This document shows positions 44,065 through 53,036 of a stretch of DNA of 64,000 nt, piece after piece. A program made the translations under genes and the position numbers. This DNA comes from JAJFKX01 sp965230265 (GTDB lineage Bacteria > Pseudomonadota > Gammaproteobacteria > Xanthomonadales > Wenzhouxiangellaceae), in contig OZ245999.1 of assembly GCA_965230265.1 (NCBI GenBank), forward strand, positions 1,984,001 to 2,048,000, written 5' to 3'. Numbering within the stretch: the stretch's first letter is position 1; the number at the start of each line of letters is the position of its first letter. The notes beneath the pieces were generated by a model. That model saw nothing but the letters and a program-made list of their open reading frames with translations. It ran no database searches and was not told where the DNA came from.

Positions 44065-45599
44065 GGCAAAATCTTTCCCAAAGCGTTAATGACATCCCCG
44101 GCAATTAGACTTGCCTGACTATTTCCAGCCGCGGCATTGCCCGCCAGACCATGCAGCATGACAGCATGACAAACCTGTTCAAAAGCCTCGAATGATTGTT
44201 GCGCCAGAGCCGAACCACAAATACCGGCCAAGACATCGCCCATACCTGCGGTGGCCATGCCCGGGTTGCCATAAGCTGACAAAGCCAATGACTGGTCCGG
44301 GCTGGCAATGACACTGCCATTGCCTTTTAACACCACGATGGCCTGATAGCGCTGAGCCAATTGATCGGCACTGGCAAAACGGTCCTGTTGAATCTGCTGA
44401 TTACTGACTGCCAGCAATTGTCCGGCTTCTCCGGGATGCGGTGTTAACACCCGTTTACCATTTTTCAATGGATGCTTAGACAGATAAAACAGCCCATCAG
44501 CATCCACCACCACTGGCAGTGACGTTTTACGCTGTGATAAAAACTGCTCCAGCATTTGCCAGCACCACTCGCTCCAGCGCCCCTGCCCCAAACCCGGACC
44601 AATCACCACACTATCGGCCGATTCGAACAGCGCATCGGCAACAGACTCAGCTTGATCGATACCAATAATCATCAATTCAGGGTTGGCACTATGCAAACTG
44701 GCTGCGTGCTGTCGGTGAGTGACCAGTGTGACCAAACCTGCGCCGCTTTTTAACGCTGCCCTGGCGGCCAGCAAACCTGCCCCGGCCATGCCGACATTGC
44801 CAGCAATCACCACAACATGACCATAGGTTTTTTTGTGACTGTTGCTTCGCCTTGCCGGCCAGCTTGCCAATACCTGCTGACGATTAAGCAATGTCACTTG
44901 CGACCCCGGCAGTGGTTGCTCAAATAGATCAGGGTACTCACTTAAACCCAAATCCGCTAAAACCAGGTGACCGCAATAGTCTGGGCCATCCAGAGTCATC
45001 TGACCACGTTTGTATGCCACAAAGGTGATCGTTATATCGCTATCAACACAGATGTCTGCAATGACACCAGTATCGGCATATAAACCGCTGGGGATATCCA
45101 GCGCCAATACCGGTCTTTGTGAGTGATTGATCGCAGTAATGGCGGCTAGATAACCTTCGCGTAACTGGCCTTTGATGCCAGTACCCAGCAACGCATCCAC
45201 GATCACATCGGCATTGTTCAGGTTTTCCAGCAAACGCTGGTCACCTTCACCCCATTGATACCAGACACAGCCCGCCTGTTGAGCCATTTGCGCGGCCCTG
45301 GCTGCATCCCCCTGGAGCTGATCCGGGGCTTTGAGTGCGATCACAAACACATCAAAACCATCAGCGTGCAATAGACTCGCCAATACCCAGCCATCACCCG
45401 CATTGTTACCACTGCCAGCCATAATGATGATACGTTTGGCTTCTGGCCAGTTGGCTTTGAGCACTTTGGCCGCTGCTGTGCCGGCATCCTGCATCAATTG
45501 CCAGGTGGGTACGCCACGTGCCAGCGCCAACAACTGGTCCAGTTGTCTGACCTGCTCGGCAGTATAGAGTTTTTTGGTTTTTGATTGAGTATGGCTCAT
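44061..45599 (-). CDS. nnr: Bifunctional NAD(P)H-hydrate epimerase / ADP-dependent dehydratase
   Basis: Repairs hydrated NAD(P)H. It has 512 residues. The N-terminal YjeF epimerase half shows MAGSGNNAGDGWVLA and DALLGTGIKGQ; the C-terminal ribokinase-like dehydratase half shows GNVGMAGAGLLAARAALKSGAGL, VIGPGLGQ, LTPHPGEA and TAGMGDVLAGI. The ATG at 45599 is one codon inside an in-frame GTG. It is divergent from queG with only 11 bases between start codons. Confidence 0.95.
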   Translation of the reverse strand: MSHTQSKTKKLYTAEQVRQLDQLLALARGVPTWQLMQDAGTAAAKVLKANWPEAKRIIIMAGSGNNAGDGWVLASLLHADGFDVFVIALKAPDQLQGDAARAAQMAQQAGCVWYQWGEGDQRLLENLNNADVIVDALLGTGIKGQLREGYLAAITAINHSQRPVLALDIPSGLYADTGVIADICVDSDITITFVAYKRGQMTLDGPDYCGHLVLADLGLSEYPDLFEQPLPGSQVTLLNRQQVLASWPARRSNSHKKTYGHVVVIAGNVGMAGAGLLAARAALKSGAGLVTLVTHRQHAASLHSANPELMIIGIDQAESVADALFESADSVVIGPGLGQGRWSEWCWQMLEQFLSQRKTSLPVVVDADGLFYLSKHPLKNGKRVLTPHPGEAGQLLAVSNQQIQQDRFASADQLAQRYQAIVVLKGNGSVIASPDQSLALSAYGNPGMATAGMGDVLAGICGSALAQQSFEAFEQVCHAVMLHGLAGNAAAGNSQASLIAGDVINALGKILP

Positions 45600-45610
45600 C
45601 ACACGATTAT

Positions 45611-46711
45611 ATGTCTGATATCAGTAAAACAAAGCCCGATCACACCGAATCGAAAGATTATGTCGCCCTGGCGGCACAAATAAAAGCGTGGACCAAAGCC
45701 GCCGGTTTTGATGCCGTGGGTATTACCGACACACACCTGGACAGGCACGCCACACGGCTGCAGCGCTGGCTGGACAAAGGGCAACACGGTGAAATGCAGT
45801 GGATGAAAAGACATGCCGATCTACGCTGTCAACCGGATCAGCTGCACAATGGCACTATTCGTGTAATCAGTGTGCGTATGGATTACCTACATGAAAACGC
45901 CACACCCTACCAAACGCTATTAAATCAACCGGAAAAAGCAGCGATCTCCCGCTATGCAATCGGTCGCGATTACCACAAAGTATTGCGTCAAAGGCTTGGC
46001 AAACTGGCTAAGCGAATCGAACAGGCCGCCGGTGGCAGGCATCGTGCTTTTGTCGATTCTGCCCCGGTATTGGAAAAACCACTGGCTGAAAAAGCGGGCA
46101 TAGGCTGGATAGGCAAGCACACCAATTTATTGCACCAGGATGCCGGTGGCTGGTTTTTCCTGGGTGAAATCTATACCGATTTACCATTGCCTATCGATAC
46201 ACCTTCCAGCAATCATTGCGGAAGCTGCCAGCGCTGTATCGATATCTGCCCCACCAAAGCCATTACCGGTCCTTATCAGTTGGATGCACGGCTGTGTATT
46301 TCTTATCTGACAATCGAACATGCCTCTGCGATTCCCGTGCATTTGCGACCATTGATCGGCAACCGAATCTATGGCTGTGACGATTGCGTTATGGTCTGCC
46401 CCTGGAATAAATTCGCGCAGGCCGCCAGCGAGCCGGATTTTGCACCACGTTCACCGCTGGATGCACCGGATCTGGTCGAATTGTTTGGCTGGAGTGAAGC
46501 ACAGTTTCTACGCAATACCGAGGGCACTGCCATCAGACGCATCGGTTATGAACGTTGGCTGCGAAATATAGCAATAGGTCTTGGCAACGCTGCCAGCACC
46601 TCGGCGGTGATTGGCGCATTAAAAGCACGCGTCAATGACGAGTCTGAACTGATTCGTGAACATGCTCAGTGGGCGCTGGCACAACATGCCGAAAAGCCCC
46701 ATGTATGCTAA
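45611..46711 (+). CDS. queG: Epoxyqueuosine reductase QueG
   Basis: Cobalamin- and Fe-S-dependent enzyme for the last step of queuosine tRNA modification. It has 366 residues from the ATG at 45611. RYAIGRDYHKVLRQRL, GWIGKHTNLL and cluster motifs CGSCQRCIDICPTKAI and CDDCVMVCPWNKF are diagnostic. The C-terminal part has a HEAT-like helix pair. An in-frame TTG ten codons upstream would overlap nnr. The nnr|queG divergent pair is the E. coli arrangement. Confidence 0.94.
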   Translation: MSDISKTKPDHTESKDYVALAAQIKAWTKAAGFDAVGITDTHLDRHATRLQRWLDKGQHGEMQWMKRHADLRCQPDQLHNGTIRVISVRMDYLHENATPYQTLLNQPEKAAISRYAIGRDYHKVLRQRLGKLAKRIEQAAGGRHRAFVDSAPVLEKPLAEKAGIGWIGKHTNLLHQDAGGWFFLGEIYTDLPLPIDTPSSNHCGSCQRCIDICPTKAITGPYQLDARLCISYLTIEHASAIPVHLRPLIGNRIYGCDDCVMVCPWNKFAQAASEPDFAPRSPLDAPDLVELFGWSEAQFLRNTEGTAIRRIGYERWLRNIAIGLGNAASTSAVIGALKARVNDESELIREHAQWALAQHAEKPHVC

Positions 46712-46759
46712 AATTGTTGGCTAAAATTATTCAATCTATACCTGATTTTGAGGCGTTAT

Positions 46760-48262
46760 ATGAGCATCATCAATAAGTTATCCGTTTTGCGCCAGCATGG
46801 CGGTCATGCGCTGACACAAGGCCTGTCTGATGACATTATCGAAAGCTTTGCAGAGCGCGATGACAACCTGGGCAAAGCGGTTGATATGGCATTGCAGCAA
46901 TTTGAGCAATTGCATGCAGAGCACGGTGACCTGTTGGAAAAAGATGAAAGCGAGTTACTGCGAATTCTGCAAGCCGATTACGTCAACTTTTATGCCGATG
47001 ATGCCATTAACCCCTACATCACACTGGCTGCCAAAGGCCCATGGGTGATTACCCTCAAAGGGGCAGTGCTGCACGATAACGGTGGTTACGGAATGCTGGG
47101 CTTTGGTCATGCCCCACAAGCCATTATTGACACCATGTCACAACCACATGTGATGGCCAATGTCATGAGCCCTAACTTGAGTCACCTGACTTTCGCGAAA
47201 GCCTTGCGTCATGAGATCGGCCATCGCCGGCCCGATATGCACTGCCCGTTTTCACGCTTTTTGTGTTTGAATTCCGGTTCTGAAGCGGTAACGGTTGCTG
47301 CCCGCATCTCTGATATCAATGCCAAAAACCATACCGACCCGGGCGGCCGTCACGAAGGCAAGCAAATCATGATGCTGGCCTTAGCTGGTGGCTTTCACGG
47401 TCGTACCGATCGCCCCGCACAGTACTCTGATTCAACCCGCGCCACCTACCGTAAGCACCTGGCCAGCTTCCGTGATCGCGATAACCTGCTGACGGTTGAA
47501 CCAAACAATATTGATGCGCTGCGGCAAGTGTTTGCAGAAGCTGAGCGCGAAAATATCTTTATCGAATCGATGTTTATGGAACCGGTGATGGGCGAAGGCA
47601 ACCCCGGTGAAGGCGTCACTCCAGAGTTCTACGCAGCAGCGCGCGAGCTAACCACACAACATGGTGCACTGTTACTGGTTGATAGCATCCAGGCAGGTAT
47701 CCGTGGCCATGGTGTTTTGTCTATTGTTGACTACCCCGGTTTCGAAACCTTGCCTTCGCCTGATATGGAAACCTATTCCAAGGCTTTAAATGCCGGTCAA
47801 TACCCATTGTCTGTGCTGGCAATGACCGATGCGACCGCCAACATTTACCGCAAAGGTGTTTATGGAAATACCATGACCACCAACCCACGCGCACTGGATA
47901 TCGGCACCAAAGTATTGGAATTGCTAACCCCCGAAATCCGCGAGAATATTCGTCTGCGTGGTCAGGAGTTTGTGCAAAAATTCGAAGCACTCCAAACCGA
48001 ACTAAAAGGCCTGATCACCAAGGTCCAAGGCACCGGTTTGCTGTTTTCTGTAGAACTCGATCCGCGTTACAAAAGTTATGGCAGTGATAGCATTGAAGAA
48101 TATATGCGCATGCATGGCATTAATGTCATTCATGGCGGTGAAAACTCTCTGCGCTATACACCGCATTTTGGTATCACCAGTGAAGAGGTGGATTTACTGG
48201 TGGACGCCACTCGACTGGCATTATTAAACGGACCGGTAAAAACCAAGGCAGAAGCCGCTTAA
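46760..48262 (+). CDS. Class III PLP-dependent aminotransferase, substrate unknown
   Basis: A 500-residue fold-type I enzyme. Features of class III are FLCLNSGSEAVTVAARI (phosphate-binding cup), GGFHGRTDRPAQYSDST, the aspartate in LLLVDSIQAGIRG, and the PLP lysine in YSKALNAGQYPLSV. The C-terminal GENSLRYTPHFGIT holds the carboxylate-binding arginine. An N-terminal extension of about 80 residues precedes the usual core. GAGG lies 6 bases before the ATG. It stands alone before a strong terminator, so gene context does not show the substrate. Confidence 0.82.
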   Translation: MSIINKLSVLRQHGGHALTQGLSDDIIESFAERDDNLGKAVDMALQQFEQLHAEHGDLLEKDESELLRILQADYVNFYADDAINPYITLAAKGPWVITLKGAVLHDNGGYGMLGFGHAPQAIIDTMSQPHVMANVMSPNLSHLTFAKALRHEIGHRRPDMHCPFSRFLCLNSGSEAVTVAARISDINAKNHTDPGGRHEGKQIMMLALAGGFHGRTDRPAQYSDSTRATYRKHLASFRDRDNLLTVEPNNIDALRQVFAEAERENIFIESMFMEPVMGEGNPGEGVTPEFYAAARELTTQHGALLLVDSIQAGIRGHGVLSIVDYPGFETLPSPDMETYSKALNAGQYPLSVLAMTDATANIYRKGVYGNTMTTNPRALDIGTKVLELLTPEIRENIRLRGQEFVQKFEALQTELKGLITKVQGTGLLFSVELDPRYKSYGSDSIEEYMRMHGINVIHGGENSLRYTPHFGITSEEVDLLVDATRLALLNGPVKTKAEAA

Positions 48263-48277
48263 TATCACATCAGGCTA

Positions 48278-48315
48278 TAGCGACATAAAGCGTTAAGCTT
48301 TATGTCGCTATTTTG
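48278..48315 (+). terminator. Rho-independent terminator after the aminotransferase gene
   Basis: Perfect 14-base stem (TAGCGACATAAAGC with GCTTTATGTCGCTA) around GTTAA, followed by TTTTG, 16 bases after the stop. Confidence 0.85.
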
Positions 48316-48477
48316 TCCATCATCGGTCTATGCCATTTATCAGGCCGCTACACTGTACTCACAGCCTCACAACCTGCACTAGTCAAACACTTGCTTTGTG
48401 AGCCTTTAAATAACCCGCAAAGCTGACCGAATACGATTTTTTTATACATCAGGACCAAGTCATCATCAATCAGCAGT

Positions 48478-49539
48478 ATGTTATTCATCGAATCATTTGT
48501 GCGCTACGGAACAGCTGTCACCGCTTTATTGGGAGCCATTTTATTTATAACCGACGCACACCAACAAGCAACGGCAAGATGGATTGCCCTGTTCCTTATA
48601 TCATTGGCATTTGGCGCCATCATTCACACCGCTGAAGGCATCGCACCACCAGTCAGTGTAAGGGCGGTTTTGTTGCCGATTAGTTCGAGCTTTATTGTTT
48701 TTTTATGGATTGCAGCGCAGGCCTATTATGATGATGAGTTTAAGGTGGGTGCTTTTGAACAGATCACTGTCGGCGTATGGCTGTTGCTGCTGGCATTTGA
48801 TTACTTTTCTTTAGTTACCAACACCTCCACATCCGGCTCCCTTGCCGCAACGATTCGGCAAGGACTCTCGTATTTGTTGGTAGGTCATATCGTGTACGTG
48901 GTTGTGCATGGTAAATTACCGGATTTGGTCGAAACTCGCCGTCGTATGCGGACTGGTTTTGTCGTATCGGTTTTGTCTTTATATCTTCTAAACAGAGGCG
49001 GGGAGATTTTTTTTGGCTATAGCGCCTTACCCATTTGGTTCACCACTTTATTGTATGGGCTGATACTGCTCCTGCTTGCCTATGCTCTATTGGCATTGAT
49101 CAAACTCGATCAAAATTTTCTTGCACCTCAACCCAAGCAAACCGATACCAATCTCGAAGCAGCATCGATACCGATTCAACAACAACATCTGATGGATAAA
49201 CTCAACCACATCATGACCGCAGAGCAAGCCTTTCTAGAACCCAATTTATCGATACAAAAACTCGCACAGCGTATGGGAATCGCCGAATATCAATTGCGTG
49301 CCTTAATCAATCAGGTTTTGGGGTTTCGTAACTTTCGGTCTTTTCTAAATGGCTATCGCGTTGAACACGCAAACTTGATGCTTTCATCAACAAAACATTC
49401 TGACTTATCGGTGCTGAATATTGCCATGAGCTCTGGCTTTGGTTCGCTTGCCTCATTCAACCGGACATTCAAGACAATGACAGGACAAACCCCCAAAGAG
49501 GCAAGGTCCATTAAAAAAAGCAATAACATCACCTCATAA
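48478..49539 (+). CDS. Membrane-anchored AraC-family regulator
   Basis: A 353-residue protein with an N-terminal region of about six to seven transmembrane helices (residues 1-205) and a C-terminal AraC-type DNA-binding domain (about 240-345: LSIQKLAQRMGIAEYQLRALINQVLGFRNFRSFLN, then LSVLNIAMSSGFGSLASFNRTFK). This topology suggests sensing in or across the membrane. The next gene, a CPBP protease, is a possible target. No clear ribosome-binding sequence is seen. Confidence 0.85.
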   Translation: MLFIESFVRYGTAVTALLGAILFITDAHQQATARWIALFLISLAFGAIIHTAEGIAPPVSVRAVLLPISSSFIVFLWIAAQAYYDDEFKVGAFEQITVGVWLLLLAFDYFSLVTNTSTSGSLAATIRQGLSYLLVGHIVYVVVHGKLPDLVETRRRMRTGFVVSVLSLYLLNRGGEIFFGYSALPIWFTTLLYGLILLLLAYALLALIKLDQNFLAPQPKQTDTNLEAASIPIQQQHLMDKLNHIMTAEQAFLEPNLSIQKLAQRMGIAEYQLRALINQVLGFRNFRSFLNGYRVEHANLMLSSTKHSDLSVLNIAMSSGFGSLASFNRTFKTMTGQTPKEARSIKKSNNITS

Positions 49540-49659
49540 AACCTCAAATAAAACTCCTCAATTTCAAAATTGACGGGATTTTTAGAGCCCGCTTCACCTA
49601 AAATTCAGGCTTTTCAAGCCAGCACCCCAGTGCTACTCGGACAAAAAGGTTGTTTTTGT

Positions 49660-50376
49660 ATGAACAATGAAATCATGACTATCGCAGGTCAGCTCGCTCC
49701 TATCGTTGTTTTGGGGTTCGTCGGCGCGTTGTTTTTTCGACAGGGTTTCAATGCTAAATGGCTGTTCGTTGCTCTTGTTTTATACCTCATTAATGATCTT
49801 TTTGTGACTCGTGCCCTGTGGACACTGCCTTCACTTTTCCCAGATGCCCGATGGAACTGGGAAGGCAAGGCTTATGCACTCATTGCAACGTTGGTGGTTG
49901 CATCACTGCCTCAATTTGGCTGGAAGCGCATCGGGCTGACCTGGCATCAAGGTAAAAACCCTTGGCTGGCTTATCTGTTAATGGCGGTGCTGACTTTGTT
50001 TTTCTTTGCGCTTGCTGCTTTGGATGGCAACGGCCCAAGTGATTGGGAGACCATCGCATTTCAGTGGACTATGCCCGGGCTTGAAGAGGAGGTTTTTTAC
50101 AGGGGCACACTGTTACTCGCGATGAACGAAGCGTTTCCGCGAAAAACAAACTTTTTGGGCGCACCTATCGGCTATGGTGGTCTACTTGCAACGCTGCTTT
50201 TTGGCTTTGCTCATGCCATATCATTTGGTACACAAGGATTTTCGTTTGAAATCGGTATATTCCTGATTACCGGAGTCCCCGCTTTTGCCCTACTGTGGCT
50301 AAAAGAGCGGACCGGAAGCCTGGTTCTTCCTATTGTTGGGCACAATATTGCCAATGGTGCAAGCAATATTATCTAG
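49660..50376 (+). CDS. CPBP-family intramembrane glutamic protease
   Basis: A 238-residue polytopic protein of the CPBP/Abi family (relatives of Rce1). The catalytic motifs are EEEVFYRGTLL (E-E-x-x-x-R), LFGFAHAISFG (F-x-x-x-H) and GHNIANGASN (H-x-x-x-N). The start is uncertain: an ATG at 49660 is chosen, but ATG at 49675 and a TTG at 49570 are in frame. It follows the AraC gene by 120 bases. Substrate unknown. Confidence 0.8.
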   Translation: MNNEIMTIAGQLAPIVVLGFVGALFFRQGFNAKWLFVALVLYLINDLFVTRALWTLPSLFPDARWNWEGKAYALIATLVVASLPQFGWKRIGLTWHQGKNPWLAYLLMAVLTLFFFALAALDGNGPSDWETIAFQWTMPGLEEEVFYRGTLLLAMNEAFPRKTNFLGAPIGYGGLLATLLFGFAHAISFGTQGFSFEIGIFLITGVPAFALLWLKERTGSLVLPIVGHNIANGASNII

Positions 50377-50448
50377 ATTAGAGGGTTTACCTGTATGTGT
50401 TGGACATTCATTTTTAGCCAGGGTCAAAGCCCAACAGAAAACGCATAA

Positions 50449-51807
50449 TCACTCAAAAAAGGGGAGCAGCAGGGTCGATAGCTGTTCAACGGATTTTTGT
50501 CTGATCAACCTATCACAAGCACGATGCAAGTCTTTTCTTGCTGAATTTTCGAGTGCTTCGATCTGGGCGTTTAATTCGGTATTGTTAATTTCCATGGTTT
50601 TGCGAACAGCGTGATTTCGCTGGCTGATTTGCTGATATAAATAAACAAACCGGCCAATAACCACATAGGGGAAATTTTTGTTTTTAATGGGCCCGTAACA
50701 AGCCTCATAACCACCCAGCGGCAAACCTTTAATTTTTGCATCCACCAGTTTGTTTGCGCCCAACCAGGCACTGCCAAACCCCAGCAGACCACCACCAATG
50801 GCGCCCAGCATAAAACTGTGCCCGGCAACCATCACATCGGCAGCAGCACCGGCGGTAGCACCAGCAACAGCACCTGCCACTGCCAACTGCTGTTTATTTA
50901 ACCCCCATGCATACCATTGTTCATAATCAAATAAATCAGGCGGTAATGTCAGCACCTCGATTGACAGATCTGCATGGAAGTGCGCATAAATAGCAAACAG
51001 TTCCTGAATAGATTGTTGCTCCCTGTCGCGCATCCAGTGCTGATAGGTTTTAGCAAGCACTGCTTGTACTGCAGCACCTTGCGATTTATTAAGCACCTTC
51101 TGGCTGGTTTGATAAAGGCACATATCTTCTAACAGGCGTGCCAGAATAACAGCACATTGTTGTTTTTGACGCAATCGTGCTGCTATTAAATCCTCGGTAA
51201 CCAGATTGATGGTTTCCGACCATTCCGGTTTTAAATGTGCAAATGTGGAAAGCAACTCTATCTGCTTTTCAAAATCCGCCTTCATCGGGTTAAAAACCCG
51301 CACCGTTTTAAAATATTGCGCCAGTGCATTGCTCCACGCTTCAACATGGGCATTGTTCTCAATCGGGTTAATCAATGCCATGCTGGGCTGTCCGGTCCAG
51401 CGCAATATTTCCATTTCAGCTTCGTATTCCGCGCCATACGGTCGCGAACCATCAACCACATACAAAATGGCTGCGCCGTTCACCAATGGCGTTAGCAGTT
51501 CTATTTCATCTGGAAAACGGTTTTGGCAATCCACATCTTGGGTAAACGCCACCACTGCGCCGGCTCTCTGATCGGCACTGTTTGCGTGATTTTTTAACCA
51601 GGCAAGCACTTTAACCGGCCTTTGAAAGCCTGGTGTATCAATCAGCCTGTATCCAGAACGCGTTGTTTCAACATTGACTGCATTGGCGCGAGATGTGGTA
51701 CCGCTTTGATGTGAAATTTTAATATCATCGTTTCTTGCCAGTGTGGAAACAATGGACGACTTGCCTTTATTCGGGTGACCAACGACTGCAAAGCTTGGTT
51801 GCTTCAT
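50449..51807 (-). CDS. DUF3482 GTPase
   Basis: A 452-residue protein. The N-terminal TRAFAC GTPase carries G1 GHPNKGKSSI, a switch threonine in SGTTSRANAV and G3 DTPGF; the G4 position is atypical (no plain N-K-x-D seen). The C-terminal half is DUF3482, including a Gly/Ala-rich stretch (VAGAVAGATAGAAADV, then GAIGGGLLGFGSAWLG) that could insert in membrane. It overlaps the DUF2868 gene by ATGA; the two families occur together as a pair. Role unknown. Confidence 0.82.
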   Translation of the reverse strand: MKQPSFAVVGHPNKGKSSIVSTLARNDDIKISHQSGTTSRANAVNVETTRSGYRLIDTPGFQRPVKVLAWLKNHANSADQRAGAVVAFTQDVDCQNRFPDEIELLTPLVNGAAILYVVDGSRPYGAEYEAEMEILRWTGQPSMALINPIENNAHVEAWSNALAQYFKTVRVFNPMKADFEKQIELLSTFAHLKPEWSETINLVTEDLIAARLRQKQQCAVILARLLEDMCLYQTSQKVLNKSQGAAVQAVLAKTYQHWMRDREQQSIQELFAIYAHFHADLSIEVLTLPPDLFDYEQWYAWGLNKQQLAVAGAVAGATAGAAADVMVAGHSFMLGAIGGGLLGFGSAWLGANKLVDAKIKGLPLGGYEACYGPIKNKNFPYVVIGRFVYLYQQISQRNHAVRKTMEINNTELNAQIEALENSARKDLHRACDRLIRQKSVEQLSTLLLPFFE

Positions 51808-52937
51808 GATGCTGTTTTCGGCATAAATTCAACCGGCAAATAAATTTGCCAGCCAGGTAATTTACTGGCAAAGCGTCGCCACTCCTGTAAATGTTCCTGA
51901 CGCAGTGGAACCAATGACTGTTCCTGCCAGTCGAGTGGCCAGATAAAACCTTTACCCGTTTGCAGAAAATCAGCAAGCTCACCCAAAGGTGGTTCCCAGG
52001 CCTTGACCAACACTACCTGTTTGGCATTACAGGCTTGTGCAACCTGTCGCTGCTGATCTGTTGCCAAAGGACCGCCATTCAATACATTTTCTGTTGACAG
52101 ATCGAGCCCTGCAAAACCGGCCAGCCGGTTCAAATCTATTGTTGCCCAGTTATTGATAACCGTTTTTTCAGGCAACACCGATACCATTGGTCGATAGTTT
52201 TCGCGCCATTCATTTTGTTTTGAAGAAGGGCGTATTTTTGTTGCTATTTTTTGTTCGAAATCCTTGCCCGCTTTTACCCTGAACACCCAAGCTGTTACTG
52301 CCAATAAACACCCCCTTAAAATAACGCAATAAAATAGTTGTACTGCCAATACAAAACGCCACCAGTCAGCATGGCTGCCCCCGTCTGAGCGCACTGTCTG
52401 TATGCGTGAGTCTTGAGTGGCCTCCAATAAAGCCACCGTTGGCTGTGCTTCGGTCCAGAAAAACCATGGCATAGCGATGCTTTTAAGCAAGGGTTGTAAA
52501 TCTGCTGCATTGAGCAATGTGCTGCGCCAAACAAAATTAATATCGGTTGCCAATAATAAAATAAAAAAAACCAGCAAACTGGTTATGGAAAACCCCAAGG
52601 CAGCAAGATGACTCTGAAAAAACAACCAGGCTTTTTCGACACGCAATTGCTGAGTCTTACGTATCAGCATCCGTTTCTCATTCGACCAAACCGGTAAAGC
52701 CACAACCAGCCTGGCAAAATTAAACCCACGGTTTCCCAACAATGATAGCGTTGAAACAATCAAACTGCCCAAAGGCAAAAAAAGGTATACCAACAACAAA
52801 TAGAGAAGATTCACCCTGCCCAGTTGATCACCTGACAAGACCCCCCAGGCAAGCACACCACCCAACGCTGAACCCAATAAAACAATGGGCCAGGCAATTT
52901 GTAGATTGGCATTGGGTAAATGATGTTTAGAGGGCAC
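51804..52937 (-). CDS. DUF2868 membrane protein
   Basis: A 377-residue protein with GTG start. It has about four hydrophobic segments (IVLLGSALGGVLAWGV, LLYLLLVYLFLPLGSLIV, a third near residue 110 and one near residue 215) and a soluble C-terminal region ending PGWQIYLPVEFMPKTAS. It is upstream of, and coupled to, the DUF3482 GTPase, with which it probably forms a membrane complex. Function unknown. Confidence 0.78.
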   Translation of the reverse strand: MPSKHHLPNANLQIAWPIVLLGSALGGVLAWGVLSGDQLGRVNLLYLLLVYLFLPLGSLIVSTLSLLGNRGFNFARLVVALPVWSNEKRMLIRKTQQLRVEKAWLFFQSHLAALGFSITSLLVFFILLLATDINFVWRSTLLNAADLQPLLKSIAMPWFFWTEAQPTVALLEATQDSRIQTVRSDGGSHADWWRFVLAVQLFYCVILRGCLLAVTAWVFRVKAGKDFEQKIATKIRPSSKQNEWRENYRPMVSVLPEKTVINNWATIDLNRLAGFAGLDLSTENVLNGGPLATDQQRQVAQACNAKQVVLVKAWEPPLGELADFLQTGKGFIWPLDWQEQSLVPLRQEHLQEWRRFASKLPGWQIYLPVEFMPKTAS

Positions 52938-53036
52938 AGGTTTTTATGACGTATCCAATATTGATAATTTTAGCCAAATATCAAACCCAGTGCGAAAAAC
53001 CGATGGTTTCAAACAAAGCACGGATAAGCATTCAGA

